From: Symbiodinium natans
Taxonomy: Eukaryota; Sar; Dinophyceae; Suessiales; Symbiodiniaceae
Assembly: GCA_905221605.1 (NCBI GenBank)
Contig: CAJNDS010002219.1
Coordinates: forward strand, 1-35,000
Direction of reading: 5' to 3'
Length of the DNA: 35,000 nt
This document shows positions 1 to 11,600 of the stretch, piece after piece. Below the pieces are notes generated by a model. It worked only from the letters and a program-made list of their open reading frames with translations. It was not told where the DNA came from and ran no database searches. The translations under genes were made by a program, and so were the position numbers. Positions within the stretch are counted from its first letter, which is position 1. The number at the start of each line of letters is the position of its first letter.

Positions 1-600
1 CGTTTCGTAATGAAATTCCATAAGGTTTTCAATTGAGACGCCTGAGTTTTTGCGTAGCAGCGAAAGGGCAAAGCCTCTTGCGAAGCCTCAGGAATCAGCC
101 AAACCCTAAGCCACCTAAACCCTAAGCACAAACCTTCAACGCCAAACCTTTAAAAAATAGGCCGTCCGAATAGTAGGTACCCTGAACAAACTCGGTTCGC
201 AGAAGAAATTTTCGAAACTTGTGATTGTAGACCCTCCTTACACGAATAAAGTTAAAGATATAGGCTCGAACGAGTGTGCATTGACCGTTCCCCGTGTGCA
301 TTGCGGTGCTAAACCCTAAACACTAAGCCCTAAACCCTGACCCTAGCCCCAAAGCCCTAAACCCTGGACCTGAAGCCTTCCAGCCGAATCAAGTACCTCC
401 GAGCTTGCTCTCGTGATCCCGAAAGAGTCCAGGTATCCCCTAAACCATTTCCAACCACATACCTTCAGGGGCAGAGTGCATGCTTTACTTGCGGTAACCC
501 TAAACCCTAAACCCGAAACCCCCAAACTACAAAACTCCGCCGTAAGCCCTAAACCCTAACCCCTAAACCCTAAACCCAAAACCCTAAACCAACCCCAAAG
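1..600. other. Unique sequence plus degenerate CCCTAAA
   Basis: 1-300 has no recognisable gene. 300-600 mixes CCCTAAA variants with one possible minus exon at about 401-442 (TTTAG|G acceptor, GTACTT donor, GYLDSFGITRASSE), too weak to list separately. Confidence 0.4.
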
Positions 601-602
601 AC

Positions 603-658
603 GTTGAGAGATGGTCCGTGTCGAGGAAGACGCTGAAGCCCCGCTGCTGCAGCGCGAT
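603..658 (-). CDS. Candidate TIR-domain exon
   Basis: The minus strand reads IALQQRGFSVFLDTDHLS after an AG acceptor (660-659) and before a possible GT donor (602-601). The pattern 'A-L-x-x-R-G-F-x-V-F-L-D-x-D-x-L' matches the alpha-A/beta-B region of TIR domains, which signal in innate immunity and cell death through protein-protein contacts or NAD+ hydrolysis. The island is flanked by CCCTAAA on the left and TTTAGGG on the right, like several membrane exons. I did not find the other TIR boxes nearby. It lies downstream (minus sense) of the membrane exons, so it could be a cytoplasmic C-terminal domain of the same protein or part of another gene. Only 18 residues are seen, so chance resemblance remains possible. 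Confidence 0.4.
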
Positions 659-708
659 CTTCATTTAGGGTTTCGGGTTTGGGGTTTCGGGTTTAGGGTT
701 TCGGGTTT

Positions 709-824
709 ACAGGTTCATGGGCACTTATAAGTAGGGTTACAAGTACCCTAAATAAGCTTGTAACCATAGTTACCCTACTTATAACTCTACTTAGAAGTAC
801 CCATGAACCTCCAAGTAGGGTTTA
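709..824. mobile_element. Inverted-repeat element of the CTACTTGGAGG family, copy 1
   Basis: The right end carries AAGTACCCATGAACCTCCAAGTAG; the left end begins at AGGTTCATGGGCACTTATAAG, lacking the outer CTACTTGG. The interior contains repeated GTAGGGTTA / TAACCCTAC-like stems. Inserted in TTTAGGG-type sequence. Approximate limits. Confidence 0.55.
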
Positions 825-829
825 GGGTT

Positions 830-2495
830 TAGGATTTACAGTAGGGCTTGGGATTTCAGGGTTCGGGGTGCAGTTCAGGCCGTGAGTGCTTGTCGGGTTT
901 GAGACTTGGGATTTAAGGTGTAGGGTTGATAAGGCGTAGGGCTTGGGGTTTGTCATGTTCAGAACGATCAGAGAGTTCTTCCAATTACTTCCGCTCGTTT
1001 ACTCGGTTAATCCACGATCGGCGGTCAACACAAAATTGACAGAAAATCGCCCAGGGGTCCCGAACTAGCTCGAGAGCGGCAGGGATGGAGAGAGAGCGAG
1101 AGAGAGGGAGCGGGAGAGAGCGAGAGAGTGAGAGAGAGAGAGAGAGAAGGAGAGGGAGAGAGAGAGATAGAGGTGAGCGTGCAAGAGAAGCCCGTTTGGG
1201 GGGAAAGGGGTAAAGTCTCAAAGGTACCTGTGAGGGAAATTTGATGTAACCCTGTTCGGGTTTGTGCGATTGTGGGCTTAGCGGTTCGGGTCCCCTTTGC
1301 CGGGTTTAGGATTTCGGGTTCAGTGTTGAGGTTTTTCGGGCGGGCCTTGGGGTATGCCGAAGGGTCTAAGGCTTTTGAGTTTCGGACCTTAGGACGGCGA
1401 GACCGATCAACCCGAACTGTCTTCGCTCAATTACCTGCCTCGCATTGTTGGGTTCGCACAAGATTGGACCCCGAGTAGGTTTCTTTTCCGGAGCAGCGTC
1501 CCCCGTAACTCTCAGGCGCAATGCTGTTCATGGAACGAGCCCTGAATGCTAAAAGAATAACCCCCACTCCCCCACCATAACAAAAAAGCCTAGCAACAAC
1601 ACCACCAAAAGCACCACTTACGTCGTTTGACCCAGAAGAAAAGACCTTTCGCAACCCCTGCCTGCTTGTGATGCGAGACGAAGAAATGAAACTTCTTGGT
1701 GCGCAACATGAGCAAGTGTCGGCCTGGGTTTCTGGGCCTTCGGGCTTAGGGTTCAGGGTTTAGGGGTTACTAGGGTTCAGGTTTAGGGTTTACATGCCGG
1801 AGTTGGCTTTCCCCAACAACCTGAGGCGCGCCGAGAAAACCCCAACGCCAAACCGCAGAAATAAGAAGCTATGCCTTCGATAAGATTTGCATCCCGGCGT
1901 TCCGCGCAAGGCCACCAAACTGCCTCTGTCACCCCCCCAAGCTCGAACACAGATGAAGGAGAACAAGAACGCGATCGGGAAGCAAGGGAACCCTGAACCT
2001 TTGGTGGAGTGCAAGCGGGGGCGGGGCTCAACATGATTCGGGGCGCACGCCTGGGTGCGTTTGGCACCAGCACGCACCCTCAATGAGACACCCTAAACCC
2101 ATTGCTGCCGACGAAAAAGAAGTCTTGCAGGCTTTAGGGATTTGGGAACTCCACTTTATCCTGTGTCGCCATGGCAGAATTTGCCAAACTCGCCTCTTGT
2201 TAATTGGGCAGCAGGTTCACGGGCGCCAGTCGGCTTTAGGTCTACTATACGGGGGGTCCGGGTTTAGTGGCTTCCCCTCAAGCATCTGACGTGTCTCGGC
2301 CAAGGGCATCTACTTTCTAGATCCTCCCTAGACCTGGTTCCATAAACCTGGACATATTGGAGAGGAACTGCGTTTCGCTGGCTTCTTCCTGTTTCTACCT
2401 CACTGTGAGTGCTGCTAATTGGGGGTTTACGAAAATATGGGACCTCTAACTTAGACCCCATAGTAGGATTCCCCTTGTAATACGGACCCAAATAA
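830..2495. other. No gene recognised; degenerate TTTAGGG and unique sequence
   Basis: Scattered heptamer remnants, the GA-rich tract, and overlapping frames on both strands (1272-1478 +, 1427-1654 -, 1783-2083 -, 2083-2289 +), none with a motif I can name. Confidence 0.4.
1081..1172. repeat. GA-rich purine tract
   Basis: Imperfect (GA)n with GGAGAG and GCGAGAG; (CT)n on the minus strand. Could serve as a minus-strand pyrimidine tract, but no exon is clear after it. Confidence 0.85.
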
Positions 2496-3006
2496 GGTAC
2501 AGTGACAGCACTGATTAAGAAATCACTGGATTAAGAAACGAGCATGCTCGCGGCTGGGTCCCGGATAAAACATGCGAAAATTGAGAGCAAGACTAACTTA
2601 AGAAATCGAGGGTACCCTCATCCTGGGCCCTAAATTTCTTAAATTTGGTTGTTTTTGCTCAGTTTCTAGACATAAAACAATTTAAGACATCCAGCCTGGA
2701 TGCTTCCCCCCCTTGAATGAATGACAAGTCCCCCCCCTCAAATAAGAAACTCAGCCCCTCGATTTCTTAAATTTAAGAAATCCAGCGCCTCGATTTCTTA
2801 AATTTAAGAAATCCAGCCCCTCGATTTCTTAAATTTGGGGGGGTCCCATTTCAAACGTTACCAGTTCGAATCCCATTAAGAAATCGAGGGTACCCTCAAA
2901 AGTGTGGAGGCTACAATTCCGGAAATTGAGTGGGCTTCATAATTAAGCAATCGAGGGTACCCTCGCCAAAACATAGAGGTTTCTTATCCAGCGCTGTCAC
3001 TGTACC
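2496..3006. mobile_element. 511-bp element with 18-bp terminal inverted repeats
   Basis: Left end GGTACAGTGACAGCACTG, right end the inverse with a single change (17/18). Internal sequence is built from copies of AAGAAATCGAGGGTACCCTC and of AATTTAAGAAATCCAGC with their inverses, so it is palindromic at several scales. No open frame of note and no clear target duplication. Confidence 0.65.
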
Positions 3007-3019
3007 CCCTATCTCTTGC

Positions 3020-3140
3020 AAACCCTAAACCCTAAACCCTAAACTTTAAACCCTAAACCCTAATCTTTAAACCCTAAACCCTAAACCCTAAACCCTAAAC
3101 CCTCAGCCCTAAGCCCTAAGCCCCAAGCCCTAAGCCCTAA
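3020..3140 (-). repeat. (CCCTAAA)n tract with CCCTAAG variants
   Basis: Telomere-type heptamers in CCCTAAA sense, decaying into CCCTAAG and CCCCAAG to the right. Immediately left of the membrane exon at 3158. Confidence 0.9.
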
Positions 3141-3157
3141 GCCGTAATTTTGGAAAC

Positions 3158-3263
3158 CCCCATTTCTCAGCGCCGGGCACACCGCCCAGATCGACAAGCC
3201 CCCCAAGGTGGCGAGGATGCCAGCAAGGAAGATTGTGCAAGTGACCATGGACGAGTGACGGTC
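3158..3263 (-). CDS. Membrane-helix exon (C-terminal part)
   Basis: After AG (3265-3264) the minus strand reads DRHSSM and then the helix VTCTIFLAGILATLGGLSIW, followed by AVCPALRN; a GT is available at 3157-3156. The frame is open for 35 codons while the alternatives are not hydrophobic. The island sits between CCCTAAA tracts (3020-3130) and a pure TTTAGGG tract (3268-3346). It is the lowest-coordinate clear membrane exon, so it is near the end of the membrane domain. Confidence 0.55.
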
Positions 3264-4088
3264 CTTTGGGTTAGGGTTTAGGGTTTAGGGTTTAGGGTTT
3301 AGGGTTTAGGGTTTAGGGTTTAGGGTTTAGGGTTTAGGGTTTAGGGCTTTTGGAGAGGGGGGAGGGCTCCGGGGGGGAGGGGGGGGAGAGGGGGGCACAG
3401 TATGCGCAGGCCGTCCCAAACCACCCCACAAAACAACAGCCCCAAACACGCGATCTCAACCCTAAGGGCCCTTGCTTTGTAGAACCCTAGAACGATTCTC
3501 CTCAATGCCCTTTTCCCTCATACCAGGGTTGAAATCTAGACTACCTAACCCGAAACCCTAGACCCTAGACCCTAAACCCTAAACCCTAAATGCGCCTTAG
3601 GAGTTTAAGCCCCGGTGTCCACACCGGTCACGAAGAAGCCCCCCAAGAAGAGGATGATCAAGAACACCTGGGTTTAGGGTTTAGGGTTTAGGGTTTAGGG
3701 TTTAGGGTTTAGAGTTTAGGGTTTAGGATGAGGGTCTCGGGCCGATAGGGTTTCATGCCGGGTTTGGCCTTTGATCAAGGACAAAGAAGGGCACTTTTTT
3801 TTTGATTAAAGGCTTTGGAGAAAGAACCTAACCTTACTTCTCCAATAACCAAGGGGAAAAAAGGTTAAACTTTCTTGTTCCTACTAAATAAGGAAACCCA
3901 AAAAGTTTAAAGTTCAACTATTGGCTAAGTCAGTAACCTTACAAAGACCGAATAAAGGGCCTTGTCTAGGTCCGAGATGCGGCGTTGGACAAGAGGTCAC
4001 TCTGGGATGCCAGGGCAGAGCGCCAAGGCTTGAAATAGGCGACCAGGAGCATGTTGAGGCAGATCAGCACCTGGGTGCTTCCGAAATT

Positions 4089-4121
<33 letters not shown>

Positions 4122-7100
4122 GGGTACCTTCTTTGGGTCCTTGCTGCAAGGGAATGCTACTATTTGGGGGTCTGTTTTTGGGCTCCCCTATGTTCGTGAA
4201 GCCCCACCTTGGTAGCCCAGCAACCATCTTATGATAAGGGGCACTCTCTTACTTTTGGGTTGGCCGCTTTTATAAGGGGGAACCTAGAACCACAAGAAGG
4301 GAAAGGGGCAGCACTGGGCTACCATGAAACCTGGCTTAGGGCAAGTTTAGGGTTTGCAGAACTTCGTTCTGCATGGTCCTGTCACAACCTTGCTGCTTAG
4401 GATCGGCAAAGGTTCATGGAAGGTCGTGCCAGGGAGGAACATTAAGCAAGGGGAGTGGGCCATAATGTCTGTCAACTTCTGCAGAATCACCCCTAAACCC
4501 CAACCCTATACCCTAAACCCCGATGAGCCCTAAAGCCCAGCCCAGGAGCATGAATGATGAGCAAGCTTGCATTGGGTGCTGGCAGAATCGGGGCGAGAGC
4601 GAACAGGGCGTTCCGCGCCAAGGTGAAAATACCTGGGGTTGCAAAGTTTAGGGTTTAGGGTTTAGGGTTAGGGTTTAGGGTTTACGGAATGAGTCGGCGT
4701 ACGAAACAAGGGCACTGCTGAGGCATCCTAGCTACAGAATGCCTCGAAGCCCGGGCGGAAGCGCAAGACCAGAAACGAACAAGCTCGGGTGAATCTTACG
4801 TCGACCGCGCTGAGCCTCTTGGGAAATTCCTTACTTCTCCAACCACCAAGGAAAGAGAGCTTACACTTTACGAGTCCTTACTTTCGTAAGGAACCCCAAA
4901 AAGGTTACACTTTGTACGAGTCCTACGAAGTAAGGAAACCCCAAAAAGGTTAAAGCTCTGCAGTTGGCAAAAAGTAAGATTCTGACAGGACCACCCAGGA
5001 AGAGAAGGTCAGGAAGCTGATGGGTAGGAGGCCAAGGAAGCCGCCCATGAGGCACATCTCATAGTGTGTTCCCCTGAAGTTGCAGAGCGTGATCTTGCCT
5101 GAGAGCTCGTTGCAGGAGTTGCAACACTCGGGGTTTAGGGGTTTTAGGGGTGTAGGGTTTAGAAAAGTTTAGGGAAGTTGCAGCTTTTGTTCTTTTTTTG
5201 GGTTTAGGGTTTAGGGTTTAGGGTTTAGGGATGGGGGCAGATTCTCATACGGCTCGCAGCATCCCTTGTCAAGATCATCCAGGTAGCTGGACTGCATGGT
5301 GAAGAGGCCATTCGGGTGACTCTGGCACTGGAAGGGCTCGACAACGGCCGTGCACAGCACAATGAAGAAGAGCACGGAGAGTGAGCCAAGCGTCTCGCAC
5401 AAGAAGTGCCTGGGGTTGCTGCTAAGGAACTCTAATTTGTGAAGAAACCAGCAGCAGACAACATTGTGTGACTGACATCTGCTCAGTTAAGTTCCTAAAC
5501 CCTAGACCCTATCTTCTCTAGAGCCCTTAGCCCTGAACCCTTACCCTCATTCCCACAGAACCCTAAGCCCTGAACACCATCATGGCAGCACCATCTAAGT
5601 TCCTGAGCAGCAACCCAGGGGCAGTTGCAAGCCTTCCCGTCCCCGGAACAGGACGACCGCGAAGTGAATCACCTCGGTTCAGGGCTTCGTTAGGGCTTTG
5701 GACTCTGCGTTCATAACAAGAGCCCTAGCCCTAAAACCCTGAACCCTGAACCCTGAACCCTGAACCCTGAACCCTAAACCCTAAACCCTAAACCCTAAAC
5801 CCACATGCGGCTGGGGGGGAGTGGTTCTGTTTTGAGCACTTCAACCCACCACGCCGGCTCAAAGCTACAAACACCTGCGGGGCTAGTGGACGAGGGCTTG
5901 GGGTACAGAGCTTCGGGTCGAAGTTTAGGGTTTAGGGTTTAGGGTTTAGGGCTTAGGGTTTAAGGCTTTGAGTTTGGGGGTTATGTTCTGATGCCCTGGG
6001 CCTATCCCCGAGCTGGAGTGGAGGACCCAAAACGGGTTCAGATCGGGCGCAGCGCTCTGTCGAAGATAAGCTGATGCTCTAATTTTTGACTTACCTCCAG
6101 CCCTGAACGCCTGAACAACCCTCAAACTCGAAACCCTGCCAGGGTGCCCTAAACCCTAAACCGTAAACCCTGAACCCTAAACCCTGAACCTCAACCAGGC
6201 AGCAAACACTGGAAACCCTACGACCAGGATACCAGGGTGCAAGGGTATCCAGGGTGGATCTACGGCTGTAAAAATAGGGTTGAAGCTCTAGGCCCTTTTG
6301 ACGCTGGAAGCCCTACAGCCCTACAGCCTCAACCCCCGAAACCCGAAACCCGAAACCCTAAACCCTAAACCCTAAACCCTAAACCCTAAACCCTAAACCC
6401 TAAACCCTAAACCCTAAACCGCACGCAAGGCGCCACGGGGGCCACCAGGAACATGGTGGGCACGGCCAGCGCCTGCATCAGGAAGTGCAGGGTGGAGCTG
6501 AGGCGCGTGACGCAGGAGATCGCCTCGGTTGAAGCTGGGAGCCCCCAAAGGGTTTAGGGGGCCCTAAACCCTAAACCCTAAACCCTAAACCCTAAACCCT
6601 AAACCCTAAACCCTAAACCCTAAACCCCAAACCCCAAACCCCTGAACCATAAACATCCCGCCGCATGGTTTTCCGTCGTAGAATTACACGTCTGTTTTTG
6701 AAAAACATGTTTTTCCCATGGTTTTTGGTACTGTTTTCAAGGCCTGTGAACCTAAAAAAACATGCTCCGTTTGTACGGAATTGCTAAAAACCTCGAGTTT
6801 TTGCACGTCACGCGCGTCAAATTACGAGTTGGGCGAAATCGTGTTCTTGTGGCGAGAAGCAGGCGCTTTCAAAAACGCGGAATTTTATGGATTTTTGGCA
6901 TTCTTAGGATTATTGGATGTCTCGGTGGGATGCTTGGTCATACGTAAATCCGAAGCTATAAGCCCCAAAGCTAAAGTCTTAACGGCTAAACCCCAAAGGT
7001 AAAGTGCTGAAGGGTAAAGCGTAAACCCTAAAGCCTTATATTATATGGCTAAACCCCAAATCTAAAGCCTAACACTGGACTCTTTTCCATTCAAGGTTCG

Positions 7101-8570
7101 GCCGGGGTTGCAGGCAGTTCGGCGCTCCCTGGCCGAACCCTGAATGGAAAAGAGTCCAGTGTAACCCCTAAATCCCAAAGCGAAAGCCCTAAACCCTAAA
7201 GTCTTAAAGCCCTAAACCCTAAAGTCTTAAAGCCCTAAACCCTAAAGTCTTAAAGCATAAGCCCAAAATCTAAAGCACTAAACTTTAACTGCAAAGCCTT
7301 CAAGCCGAAAGCTAAAGTCCTAAACCCGCATTTCGAGCATGGTGAAACATTGGCAGGAACGTAATTACCCCCCCCCCCCACCCCCACCCCCCAAAAAACC
7401 CAGCTAGAAATCGTGCGTTTTGCTTGACGGTAATCCATGCGGTAGCCTAAACATGTGGAACGTCGGCAAGGCCTCTTCAGACGAAGGTTGAGGGTTTAGG
7501 GTGCGTAGGTGTCGGGTCGAAACGAAACAGGGGGTTTAGGGTTTAGGGTCTAGGGTCTACGTTTTAGGGTTTAGGGTGGCTGAGGCTGGGACCTAAAACT
7601 TTGGAGCTGGAGGGGAGAAGTGGGAGAGGTACTAGGGCACACCTTTCAACAGCACCCCATGCAATGTGTACCCTCGATACTTAGGCAACAAGACCTTGGT
7701 CAACTTGGTACCCGACAAATGGCGAGGTTGAAGTCTTAACTCCTAAGCCCATCTAAGCCCTAAACCCCCAAGCCTTCTGGTTGTTCGTATGGGACTTCAG
7801 CACCCTATGTAATCCATGTAGTAAATTCTTTGCCAAGATAGGATAAACAAAAGGGTACCTAGCTTCCTCATTCCCTACCAAGAACCCCGAGCCCGAGCCC
7901 CTAAACCCTGAACCCCTAAACCCTAAACCCCAAACCCTAAACCCTGAACCCCTAAACCCCAAACCCTAAACCCTAAACCCTAAACCCCTCAAGCCATAAA
8001 ACTTGGGATGTTCCCCCTTATATTAACAGTCCTTGCATAGGGATTATAACAGGGGATACTATAATCCCTATCAAGGGCGGTTAGTATAAGGGGGGAACAT
8101 CCCAACTTAAAACTCAAAACGCCCGGAAAACCCTAAAGATCATGCCCCCAAAGCCGTCAGCCCTGAATCCTAAACCCCCTGACACCAACCGAAAGCCCTA
8201 CACCTGACACCCTCAAACCTCAAAAAACACCAAACCTTTAAACGCCTAAAATCCACTCAACCCTGATAACAGCCGTTAAGACGGTAAAAGCAATGACAAG
8301 TTTAAAAACCCCAAAAGACCCAAACGCTGAACCCTAAAAGCCCTAACAGCCAAACACCCTAGAAGACCAAATTAAACCCTAAACCCAAAAACCTAAACCT
8401 TTTAAAAGCTCAAGCCCCAAGAACCCTGAAGTCTGAAAAAAGCCACAAGCCTCAAAACCCCCAACCCTTAACCCCACCGCCCCCCCGCCCCCCCGCCAAA
8501 AACAAAAACATAATATATAACTAAATAAATATAAATGTAAACATAACATAAAATGTAAATAAACAAACAA

Positions 8571-8607
<37 letters not shown>

Positions 8608-11600
8608 TCCCACAAGCAATAAACAAAAGCCCAAACAAAACCTAAACTCCCAAACCCCCCAAACCCTCAGAAAGAACATGCCCTGTAATCTGTGACTACA
8701 TGGAGCCCAGAGGAACCGCCGGACCACGTTTAGGGTTTAGGGTTCAGGGTTGAAACGCCCATTCAGACTAAAGCAAGGCCCCCTACGTGAGGGCAAAACC
8801 CAGAGTCTAAGCCTTGGCGCTGCTATACTGAACTTGGAACCCTAGCAAAAGTATAATTTTGAACTAAAGCACCCAACAAGTTAATTTAAAAAACACTTCC
8901 AAGTATCCCGAAGGCTGAGGAAGATTGTTGCCCGAGTTGCGTTCACGGACTGGAACACCGAGTCCAGTGACAAGAAGCTCAAGGCCTGCATCAGCATCAC
9001 GAAAGGCTCATCCCAGGTGATGTCGATCTTCCTCACTCTAGGCGAAAGCCCTAAGCCCTAAACCCTAAACCCTCATCCCTGGCTGTCGGAGAAACGCACA
9101 ACCCCGGTTATCAGCATGAACCTCCTAGCAATCCCTTCAACACCTTGGGCTCCGACAGGGCCGAGCTTCTGCCCCAAATACCCTAAACCCTAAACCCTGC
9201 ACCCCTAACCCGAAACCCGAAACCCGAAACCCGAAACCCAGACCCACCCTAACCCCCCCTTGGGTTTGGGGCTTTAGTCGCTTTAGGGCTCCGTTTGGAA
9301 GCCGAAAAAACCCTACTTGCAGGCTCATGGGTACTTATAAGTAGAGTTAGAAGCAGGGTAACCATGCTTATAACCTTCTTTAGGGTACCTACATCCCTAC
9401 TTGTACGTACCCAAAAATCTCCAAGTAGACCTTGGGCCGTTTTTGAGAAGAAAGCGGCTGGATGACGATGACCAGCTGCAGGCAGACCACCAGCTGCGTG
9501 AGATAGAGGTTTGCGTTGAGTAAGCCACTCCTCGGGTTTAGGGTTTAGGGTTTAGGGTTTGGGGTTTAGGGTTTAGGGTTTAGGGTTTAGGGTTTAGGGT
9601 TTAGGGTTTAGGGTTTAGGGTTTATTCTGACAAGTGGCAGGGCCGAGGCCAAAGCTTGGAAGCCCGGTAGTTCTATTGCAATGGTTGGCTACTTTACAGG
9701 TTTAAGCCCTAAGACCCAGGCCAGGTTTTGAGGGTTTTGGGGTTTTGGGGTTTTAGGGTTTTAGGGTTCAGGGTTTAGGGTTTGGGGCAAGTTCTTGAAG
9801 ATGGTGGGCCGAACTATTTGGCACAGTAGAAGCCCCAAACCCGAAGCCCGAATCACAGCCAGGCGTAGGATGTGAGGTTTCGGATTCCTAGATTCATGGT
9901 TTAGTAGACCGCAAACCCTAAACCCTAAACCCAAAACCCTAAACCCAAGGCATCCATTCATCTAGGACTTTCGGGTCGGACCGAGGGAAACCGTGGTTAG
10001 GGAAAAGGTCGTGGTCTAGGGTTTAGGGTTTAGGGTATAGGGTATAGGGTTTAGGGTTTACGGTTTAGGGTTTAGGGTTTCGGGTTCAGGGGAGCCCTCA
10101 TGCACACCTGATGTACCCGAAAGACTATCAAGAACCAAGGGCCCATACTTCAGAACCTCTCTAATGAGGTTCTTTTCGGGACAATAGGCAAGGGCCCCTG
10201 CAACTACCCTTAGATTGCGGTTCCTAGGGTTTAGGGTTGAGGGTTTAGAGTTTAGGGTTTCGGGTTCCATGTAAGCCTTTCCATGGGCCGCTGGGGCTCT
10301 GCTTGTTCACAATGCTTTGGTTCTGCTTCAGCACCGACATGTGGTACATCCCGGTGCCGCCAAGGACGAGAAAGCCCACGAGAACCTCCGGGATGGCAGC
10401 GCGCAGGGCTTTCCCTAAACCCTAAACCCTAAACCCTAAACCCTAAACCCTAAACCCTAAACCCTAAACCCTAAAACCTAAACCCTAAACCCTAAACCCT
10501 AAACCCTAAACCCTAAACCCTAAACCCTAAACCCTAAACCCTAAACCCTAAACCCTAGGGTTGAGGTTGAGGGTTTAGAGATCAGGGCACAGGGTTTCAT
10601 AGGTGTTTAAGGGCTTAGGGTTGAGGGTCTAGGGTGCTCTTGGTGCAGACAGGTTTTAGGGGTTAGAGGTGTTTAAGGGCCTGGGGTTGAGGGTTCATGG
10701 CTTAGGGGTTTATAGGGTGCAGAAGGTGTTTAGGGTTTATAAAAGCTGCAGACGGCTTTTAGGGTTCAGAGGCTTTCTAGGGTTTCTAGGGTCTCGGGCG
10801 CTTCGCGCTTATCGGATTTACGGCTACACCGCCGCAGCCCAGGAGCAAAAATCGCGTAGTCACCACCACTGCATGCGCTGCAGGTGGCACCACTGGGCCG
10901 CAGACCTCGGGGGCCCAAGAAATACTTGGCATATGATCCTCTTCAACAACCTAAACCCCCTCAACCCTGATTCGAAATCCTAAGCCCTAAGCCCTACAGC
11001 ACAGACCCTAGACCCTAGACCCAACACTGGGACATAAGATATCCCAAGGCCTACCCAGGACGGCTCAGAGTTTAGGGTTTAGGGTGTTCCAGGTTCTGGG
11101 GTTCAATGGTTCAGGCTTTAGGGTTTCCGCCGACCCTGGCGGCGTGTTGGAGGTGAAAACCTCCCCCCAAAACTAAGGGGGCAACCCCTACGCCCCAAGA
11201 CCCGAAAACCCTAACCCCAAGGCCTAAACCCACACACATATGTACACATAAATACATATACTTTGATTTATCTGAGTATGTGTTTTTTACAAGGAGAGGC
11301 AGATGAAGAAGCTTCTCAGGAGAGGAGGTTCTAGTCTCGAAGGTCAGAGTTTGGGAGCCATCACCCCCCGCATAACTGACACTGAACTAGTAAGAGCCTA
11401 CGGGTACTTTCATGTGGGGGCGGTGAGGTACTTACTTGGAGGTTCATTCGGGTACTTACAAGTAGGTTGATAAGTAGGGCAACTATGGTTATAACTAACC
11501 TTATTCAGATTACCTATACCCCCCCTTCTAAGTACCCACAAAACCTTCAAGTAGGGTAGCCGCCTGAACCTTAAGCCTTTCCTTCAGGCTGTCCGCCTGA

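Larger units (their letters stand above)
6660..8000. other. No firm gene; one 94-codon plus frame and two similar minus segments
   Basis: 6718-7002 (+) reads ...KKTCSVCTELLKTSSFC... and EIVFLWREAGAFKN; it is AT-richer than its surroundings and unrecognised. 7640-7735 and 7785-7880 on the minus strand read LTKVLLPKYRGYTLHGVLLK and YPILAKNLLHGLHRVLKS with matching spacing of GGTACC and GGGTGCTG, suggesting a diverged duplicate. 7020-7330 and 7875-7988 are CCCTAAA-like. Confidence 0.35.

Noticed and set aside
2861-2880. GTTCGAATCC, a tRNA T-loop-like string
   Set aside because: Flanking bases do not form a 5-bp T stem and no anticodon or acceptor arm can be drawn; it lies inside the 511-bp repeat element.
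3268-3347. A true chromosome end
   Set aside because: Tracts occur in both orientations throughout with unique DNA on both sides; none runs to a terminus of the window.
8925-9045. Plus-strand frame reading KIVARVAFTDWNTESSDKK
   Set aside because: Attractive at first, but the minus frame (ITWDEPFVMLMQALSFLSLD) agrees with the strand and character of all neighbouring exons.
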